A stretch of DNA of 10,126 nucleotides from Solirubrobacterales bacterium (GTDB taxonomy: Bacteria > Actinomycetota > Thermoleophilia > Solirubrobacterales > Solirubrobacteraceae), in NCBI GenBank assembly GCA_013695395.1, contig JACDAP010000065.1, positions 1 to 10,126 on the forward strand, written 5' to 3'. Shown piece by piece: positions 6,530-10,126 of this stretch (position 1 is the stretch's first letter; each line of letters begins with the position of its first letter). The translations under genes were made by a program, and so were the position numbers. The notes below the pieces were generated by a model that was not told the origin of the DNA, did not search any database, and saw nothing but the letters and a program-made list of their open reading frames with translations.

Positions 6530-7711
6530 ATGGAGCACGTCGTCGTCGTCGGGGGCGGTCTGGCCGGTCACCGCGCGGTGCAGGAGCTCTCCGGGTTCCC
6601 GGGGCGCGTTACCCTCGTGGGCGACGAGCGGCACCGCCCGTACGACCGCCCGCCGCTGTCCAAGCAGGTGCTGCTGGGCACCATGGAGGCCGGAGCGACC
6701 GGCTTCCCGTGCGACGGCCTGGACGTCGACTGGCGGCTGGGGGACGCGGCGGTCGGGCTCGACGCCGATGCCCACGTCGTGCGCCTCGCCGGCGGCGAGG
6801 AGGTGAGCTACGACGGCCTCGTGATCGCGACCGGGCGCCGCGCTCGGCCCTGGCCGGAGCTGCCGCAGACCTCGGGCTTCCACCTGCTGCGTTCGCTCGA
6901 CGACGCACGTGCCCTGCAGCGCGCGACCGCTCACGCCTCGGACGTCGTCATCATCGGCGCCGGGTTCATCGGCTGTGAGGTGGCCGCATCGCTGCGCAAG
7001 CAGGGTGTCGATCGCGTGACGCTCGTCGACGTCGCGGCCCACCCGATGCCGGTCATCGGCGCAGTCGCCGGGAATGCCGCCCGCCGCATCCACGAGGAGC
7101 ACGGCGTGCACTTCCGGATGGGCGCCGCAGTCGCCGGCTTCGAGCACCACGCCGGTCGGGTGGTGGGGGTGCGGCTGCAGGACGGCGAGCTGATCCCCGC
7201 CGAGGTCGTACTGCTCGCCCTGGGCTCAGAGCCGAACTCCGAGTGGCTCACGGGGTCCGGCGTCGAGCTGATCCGGGGGAACGTCGCCTGCGACCCGTGG
7301 TGCTTCGTGCGCGGGGTCGACGACGTCGTGGCCGCCGGGGACGTCGCCGCATGGGCGCATCCGCACGCCCCGGAGCCGCACGGGCTCGTCTGCGTCGAGC
7401 ACTGGAGCACGGCCCGAGAGATGGCCCGCAGCGCCGTCGCCAATCTGCTTGCCGCCCCCGACGAGCGACGGCCGTTCTCGGTCGTACCGACGTTCTGGTC
7501 CGATCAGTACGACGTCAAGATCAAGTCGGCCGGGCTGCTCGCGGCGGCCACCCACTTCGAGACCGTCGAAGAGGACGCCGCGGCGCGCCGGCTCATCGTC
7601 GAGGCCCGCCGAGATGGCGAACTCGTCGGCGCTGTCGTCTTCAACAAGAACCGGGCGATCGTCGGCTACACCCGTGAGCTGATGGCCGCCATGACGTCGG
7701 TCGGCGTCTAG
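6530..7711 (+). CDS. ferredoxin--NAD(+) reductase-type FAD flavoprotein (P450/Rieske electron-transfer reductase)
   Basis: A 393-residue pyridine nucleotide-disulfide-fold reductase of the putidaredoxin reductase / dioxygenase reductase type. Motifs: FAD-binding GGGLAG (8-13), the RPYDRPPLSKQ segment (36-46), ATG (100-102), the NAD-binding loop GAGFIG (143-148) with an acid (Asp167) at the end of the next strand favouring NADH over NADPH, the flavin-ribityl AAGD (268-271), EHW (290-292) and the C-terminal PTFWSDQYD (320-328) typical of reductases that dock ferredoxins. There is no redox-active CxxxxC. It starts 6 bp after the crotonase stop, with GAGG overlapping that stop as ribosome site. 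It probably feeds electrons, through a ferredoxin not seen here, to the P450 of the same operon. Function class is confident; pairing is inferred. Confidence 0.93.
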   Translation: MEHVVVVGGGLAGHRAVQELSGFPGRVTLVGDERHRPYDRPPLSKQVLLGTMEAGATGFPCDGLDVDWRLGDAAVGLDADAHVVRLAGGEEVSYDGLVIATGRRARPWPELPQTSGFHLLRSLDDARALQRATAHASDVVIIGAGFIGCEVAASLRKQGVDRVTLVDVAAHPMPVIGAVAGNAARRIHEEHGVHFRMGAAVAGFEHHAGRVVGVRLQDGELIPAEVVLLALGSEPNSEWLTGSGVELIRGNVACDPWCFVRGVDDVVAAGDVAAWAHPHAPEPHGLVCVEHWSTAREMARSAVANLLAAPDERRPFSVVPTFWSDQYDVKIKSAGLLAAATHFETVEEDAAARRLIVEARRDGELVGAVVFNKNRAIVGYTRELMAAMTSVGV

Positions 7712-7735
7712 CCGCCGCCACGAAGAAGGAGAGCC

Positions 7736-8665
7736 ATGACACAACTCGTCTCCGACCTGGGGATAGATCCCGGCAACAGCACCAGCGTCTTCCTCCTGCT
7801 GGCCACATGCACGTTCGCCGTCGTCACCATTTTCTGGTTCGTCGGGCTGTTCCAGCGCAGTCACTCGATGATGGACGCGTACTACGGGTTCGGCTACGTC
7901 GTCCCCGCGGTGCTCGCGTACGCGATCGCCCGCCCCGCCTCCGGCACGGCCGCAGTCCTCATGGCGATGGTCGCCTTCCATGGCTGCCGCTTGGGCTGGT
8001 ACCTCGCCGCGCGCTGGCGGCGGTTCATCCCGGTGCACGGCGGTGACCCGCGGTACATGAAGTTCCGCGCCGACCTCTCACCGGGCTACTGGTGGAAGAG
8101 CTTCTTCAAGGTCATGGAGCCGCAGGCCCCGTTGATCATTCTCGTAGGCAGTCCGGCCGTCGTGGGCATCCTGATGAACCGGGCCGCCGACGGCCCCCTG
8201 AGCGGGCTTGCCTTCGTCGGCCTGGCCGTGTTCGGGATCGGCCTGTACTTCGAGTCGCTTGCCGACGGGCAGCTGCAGGCGTTCCTCGCCCTCGACAAAC
8301 GACCGCGGTATCTCCGCACGGGCGTGTGGAAGCACTCGCGCCACCCGAACTACTTCGGCACGACCACCGTCTGGTGGGGCATATGGCTCGTCGCGGTGGC
8401 AGGGAACTCCGCCGTCTGGTGGACGGTGATCGGGCCGCTGATCAACACGTTGATGCTCACCGCGCTCACCGGAAGCCGGATGACCGACCAGATCATGGGC
8501 GCCCGCCCTGACTACCAGCCGGTGATGGCCCGGACGAGATTCTTCTGGCCGATCCCGGTGCGTTCGACGCGTGTGGCCGCCGCCGAGGCCGAGCTCGAGC
8601 AGCGCGCGACCGACGGCCCACAGCCTGAAGAGCGCACAGCCAAGACCGAGATAGGAGTGAGCTGA
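7736..8665 (+). CDS. DUF1295 / steroid 5-alpha-reductase-like integral membrane protein
   Basis: A 309-residue polytopic membrane protein with hydrophobic segments near residues 17-38, 52-66, 71-90, 130-147, 156-172, 211-223 and 226-245, and a soluble charged C-terminal tail (about 279-309). Signature elements are SMMDAYYG (44-51), RLGWYLAARW (85-94), DPRYMKF (104-110), ESLADGQLQAF (173-183) and, most telling, GVWKHSRHPNYFG (196-208), the conserved C-terminal motif shared by DUF1295 proteins, 3-oxo-5-alpha-steroid 4-dehydrogenases, delta14/24 sterol reductases and isoprenylcysteine methyltransferases. The motif set fits an NADPH-dependent C=C reductase better than a methyltransferase, but this is inference. 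AAGGAG lies 4 nt before the ATG. The gene stands between a flavoprotein reductase and an FAD oxidoreductase, so reduction of an enone or lipid double bond in the pathway is an attractive role. Confidence 0.9.
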   Translation: MTQLVSDLGIDPGNSTSVFLLLATCTFAVVTIFWFVGLFQRSHSMMDAYYGFGYVVPAVLAYAIARPASGTAAVLMAMVAFHGCRLGWYLAARWRRFIPVHGGDPRYMKFRADLSPGYWWKSFFKVMEPQAPLIILVGSPAVVGILMNRAADGPLSGLAFVGLAVFGIGLYFESLADGQLQAFLALDKRPRYLRTGVWKHSRHPNYFGTTTVWWGIWLVAVAGNSAVWWTVIGPLINTLMLTALTGSRMTDQIMGARPDYQPVMARTRFFWPIPVRSTRVAAAEAELEQRATDGPQPEERTAKTEIGVS

Positions 8666-8666
8666 G

Positions 8667-10040
8667 ATGACGAACACACGACCGTCGGCCGCGATCGTCG
8701 GAGGCGGGCTGAGCGGATTGACGTCCGCCTACCGCCTGCAGGAGAAAGGCTGGGACGTTCGCGTCTTCGAGGCGGCCTCGATCGCCGGCGGGCGGGTCAA
8801 CACGGTGGCTGAGAGCGGATACCTCTGCGACACCGGCGCCACCGTGGTGCACCTCACGTACTACCGGTGGTATATGGACCTGGCCGCGGAGCTCGGCCTG
8901 CACGTCTCGCCGAGCCCTCCGTACTTCGGGGTCTACCGCGATGGCCGGGTGCGGCTGCTGCGCATGGATCGCCCGCTCCGCTCGGGGCTGAGCACCGACC
9001 TGATCTCCCTGGGCAGCAAGATCCGCACGCTGCGGCTGGCCTGGGACGTCGGCCGGGCCAAGTTCGGCGGCCTCCTCGACTCTGTCGACTTCCACAAGGG
9101 CGCGCCGATCGATACCGAGACTTGCCGTGAGTACGCCCACCGCGCACTGACCGACGAGATCGACGCCTATCTCCTCGATCCGATCTGCCGGGTGATGCAG
9201 ATCGCCGATTCCGACAAGGTCGGAAAGCTCACCCTCTTCTCGGCGATGGGCAACGTCGTCAATGGGCAGTTCGGATCACTCGACGGCGGGCAGCAGTGCA
9301 TGGTCCAGGCCCTCTGCGACCGAGTCCCCGTCGACCTCAACACGCCGGTCCAGTCGGTCTCCGAGGGTGCCACCGGTGTCGAGGTCGTCTACTCGGACGC
9401 GGCCGGGAACCCTTGCAGCGGGACGTTCGACGCCTGCGTGCTCGCGTGTCCGGCCCCCGTGGCCCGCGACATCTGCGAGGAGCACCGCGACCTGCTCACA
9501 CCGCTATGCGACATCGGCTACACGCGGGGACTCGGCGTGTCGATCGGGACCACGCGCCCGCCCGACTCCCCCGCGGTCTTCGTGCAGGTGCCGTCGTGCG
9601 AGGATCCGGCCGTGGCGATGATCTTCATCGACAGCAACAAGTCACCGGACCGCGCTCCGTCAGGCCACGGGCTCCTCGGTGTCGGCTGGGAGACCGATGC
9701 GGCCGCCGCATGGTTTGACCGCAGCGACGAGGAGATCGTCGAGCGGACGCTGACCTCGATCTTCCGGATGTTCCCCGAGCTGCGCGGCACCGTCGACTAC
9801 ACGCACGTGCGGCGCTGGGAGCACTGCCTGCCGTTCCTGCCCCCGGGCGCGACGGGCCCCCGCGCTGCCTTCCAGGCGGGGCTGCGGCGCGAGTCGCGGG
9901 TCCAGTTCGCCGCCGACTACATGTCAGAGCCCGGGCAGAACACCGCGATCGCCCTAGGTACGCGTGCGGCCGCCACGTTGGACGCGGGGCGGCGCCGTGC
10001 CGGGGTTCCCCAGGCAGCGACGTCGCTGGGCGGCGGCTGA
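8667..10040 (+). CDS. FAD-dependent oxidoreductase, protoporphyrinogen oxidase / amine oxidase-like
   Basis: A 457-residue flavoprotein of the flavin amine oxidase / protoporphyrinogen oxidase / phytoene desaturase superfamily. The N-terminus has the FAD dinucleotide loop GGGLSG (12-17), the ribose-binding Glu35 in VFEA, and GGR (41-43). A substrate domain spans about 90-290, with the family-typical GSLDGGQQCMVQAL at 203-216. The C-terminal flavin motif is FAADYM...TAIALGTRAA (414-435), in which Asp417 should contact FAD; the usual AGD is AAD. There is no signal peptide or membrane helix. It has 12 cysteines, a high number for such a protein. AGGAG (8653-8657) precedes the ATG by 9 nt, and the gene starts 1 bp after the DUF1295 stop, so the two are tightly coupled. 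A role in desaturating or saturating a hydrophobic substrate is more likely than heme synthesis, as no heme genes are nearby. Substrate is unknown. Confidence 0.9.
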   Translation: MTNTRPSAAIVGGGLSGLTSAYRLQEKGWDVRVFEAASIAGGRVNTVAESGYLCDTGATVVHLTYYRWYMDLAAELGLHVSPSPPYFGVYRDGRVRLLRMDRPLRSGLSTDLISLGSKIRTLRLAWDVGRAKFGGLLDSVDFHKGAPIDTETCREYAHRALTDEIDAYLLDPICRVMQIADSDKVGKLTLFSAMGNVVNGQFGSLDGGQQCMVQALCDRVPVDLNTPVQSVSEGATGVEVVYSDAAGNPCSGTFDACVLACPAPVARDICEEHRDLLTPLCDIGYTRGLGVSIGTTRPPDSPAVFVQVPSCEDPAVAMIFIDSNKSPDRAPSGHGLLGVGWETDAAAAWFDRSDEEIVERTLTSIFRMFPELRGTVDYTHVRRWEHCLPFLPPGATGPRAAFQAGLRRESRVQFAADYMSEPGQNTAIALGTRAAATLDAGRRRAGVPQAATSLGGG

Positions 10041-10071
10041 TCTGAGCCCTGTGGCCTCTCGACGGCGCCCC

Positions 10072-10077
10072 TAGCAT
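10072..10077 (+). promoter_or_regulatory. candidate -10 box for a leaderless gene at the right edge
   Basis: TAGCAT at 10072-10077 fits an actinobacterial -10 hexamer. The ATG at 10085 begins 7 nt after it, the distance expected for transcription starting at the start codon itself. No convincing -35 box is seen. The 44 bp between the FAD oxidoreductase stop and this ATG hold no clear terminator. Confidence 0.35.
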
Positions 10078-10084
10078 CTCGCGG

Positions 10085-10126
10085 ATGGCGCCGAGCGACT
10101 CCAAGCCGAGAACCGCAGACGGGGCG
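10085..10126 (+). CDS. start of an unidentified gene, possibly a regulator (truncated by window end)
   Basis: An ATG opens a frame of 14 codons without stop to the window edge (MAPSDSKPRTADGA). There is no ribosome site, but a -10-like TAGCAT lies at leaderless distance. The short polar, Arg/Lys/Asp-containing start resembles the disordered leader of many TetR-family repressors, and a regulator at the end of such an operon would be ordinary. Fourteen residues cannot establish a family, so this is offered only as a likely start. Confidence 0.35.
   Translation, partial: MAPSDSKPRTADGA

Noticed and set aside
5471..7150. Minus-strand open frame of 559 codons opposite the crotonase and reductase
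   Set aside because: It spans the junction of two clearly coding plus-strand genes and has no family motif; a high-GC antisense artefact.
8667..10040. FAD protein as a heme-pathway protoporphyrinogen oxidase
   Set aside because: Only the general flavin amine-oxidase fold is evident; no heme biosynthesis genes are nearby and the C-terminal flavin loop differs, so no heme gene symbol was given.
10031..10048. Short GGCT/AGCC pairing after the last operon stop as terminator
   Set aside because: Only 4 bp of stem with no T-run; indistinguishable from chance in GC-rich sequence.
1..10126. CRISPR array, transposon ends, tRNA or rRNA genes
   Set aside because: No regularly spaced repeats, terminal inverted repeats, transposase motifs, CCA-ended cloverleaf or rRNA-like sequence was found on reading the window.

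Overview
The window reads as high-GC actinobacterial DNA: strong G/C preference at third codon positions, a GTG start, purine-rich AAGGAG-type ribosome sites, TAGCGT/TAGCAT-like -10 hexamers, and protein families common in soil actinobacteria. The genus cannot be fixed from the sequence. No rRNA, tRNA, CRISPR array, insertion sequence or attachment site was seen, and coding density is very high.

Layout. Positions 2-556 (+) hold the C-terminal part of an alpha/beta-hydrolase. It converges on a leftward two-gene operon: a two-domain MaoC/FAS1-type dehydratase (2123-3244, -) followed, with a short overlap, by an AMP-forming acyl-CoA synthetase (592-2142, -). A divergent control region of about 250 bp (3245-3496) separates these from a rightward six-gene operon: cytochrome P450 (3497-4726), short-chain dehydrogenase/reductase (4768-5658), crotonase-family enoyl-CoA hydratase/isomerase (5651-6523), ferredoxin-NAD(+) reductase-type flavoprotein (6530-7711), DUF1295 / steroid-5-alpha-reductase-like membrane protein (7736-8665) and a protoporphyrinogen oxidase/amine-oxidase-like FAD protein (8667-10040). 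At the right edge a leaderless-looking small reading frame begins (10085 onward, cut off).

Working model (inference). The genes look like one catabolic or tailoring module for a hydrophobic, probably alicyclic or isoprenoid/steroid-like carboxylic acid. The synthetase makes a CoA thioester. The P450, served by the flavoprotein reductase, hydroxylates the skeleton, and the SDR oxidises the alcohol. The DUF1295 protein and the FAD oxidoreductase adjust C=C saturation, and the crotonase and MaoC-type proteins act on enoyl-CoA intermediates. The alpha/beta-hydrolase may serve hydrolysis or C-C cleavage. No ferredoxin is encoded in the window. The substrate is not determined by the sequence.

The divergent region carries the clearest regulatory structure: a 9-bp direct repeat with exact 20-bp periodicity on the dehydratase side, and a cluster of GTTC/GAAC half-sites, including TGTTC-N8-GAACA, just upstream of the likely P450 promoter. 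Two GC-rich hairpins sit exactly on the stop codons of the hydrolase and the P450. Several enzymes carry substitutions at classical catalytic or cofactor-loop positions (synthetase P-loop, crotonase Glu, MaoC His, SDR glycine loop, C-terminal flavin loop). At least some of these are probably subfamily traits.
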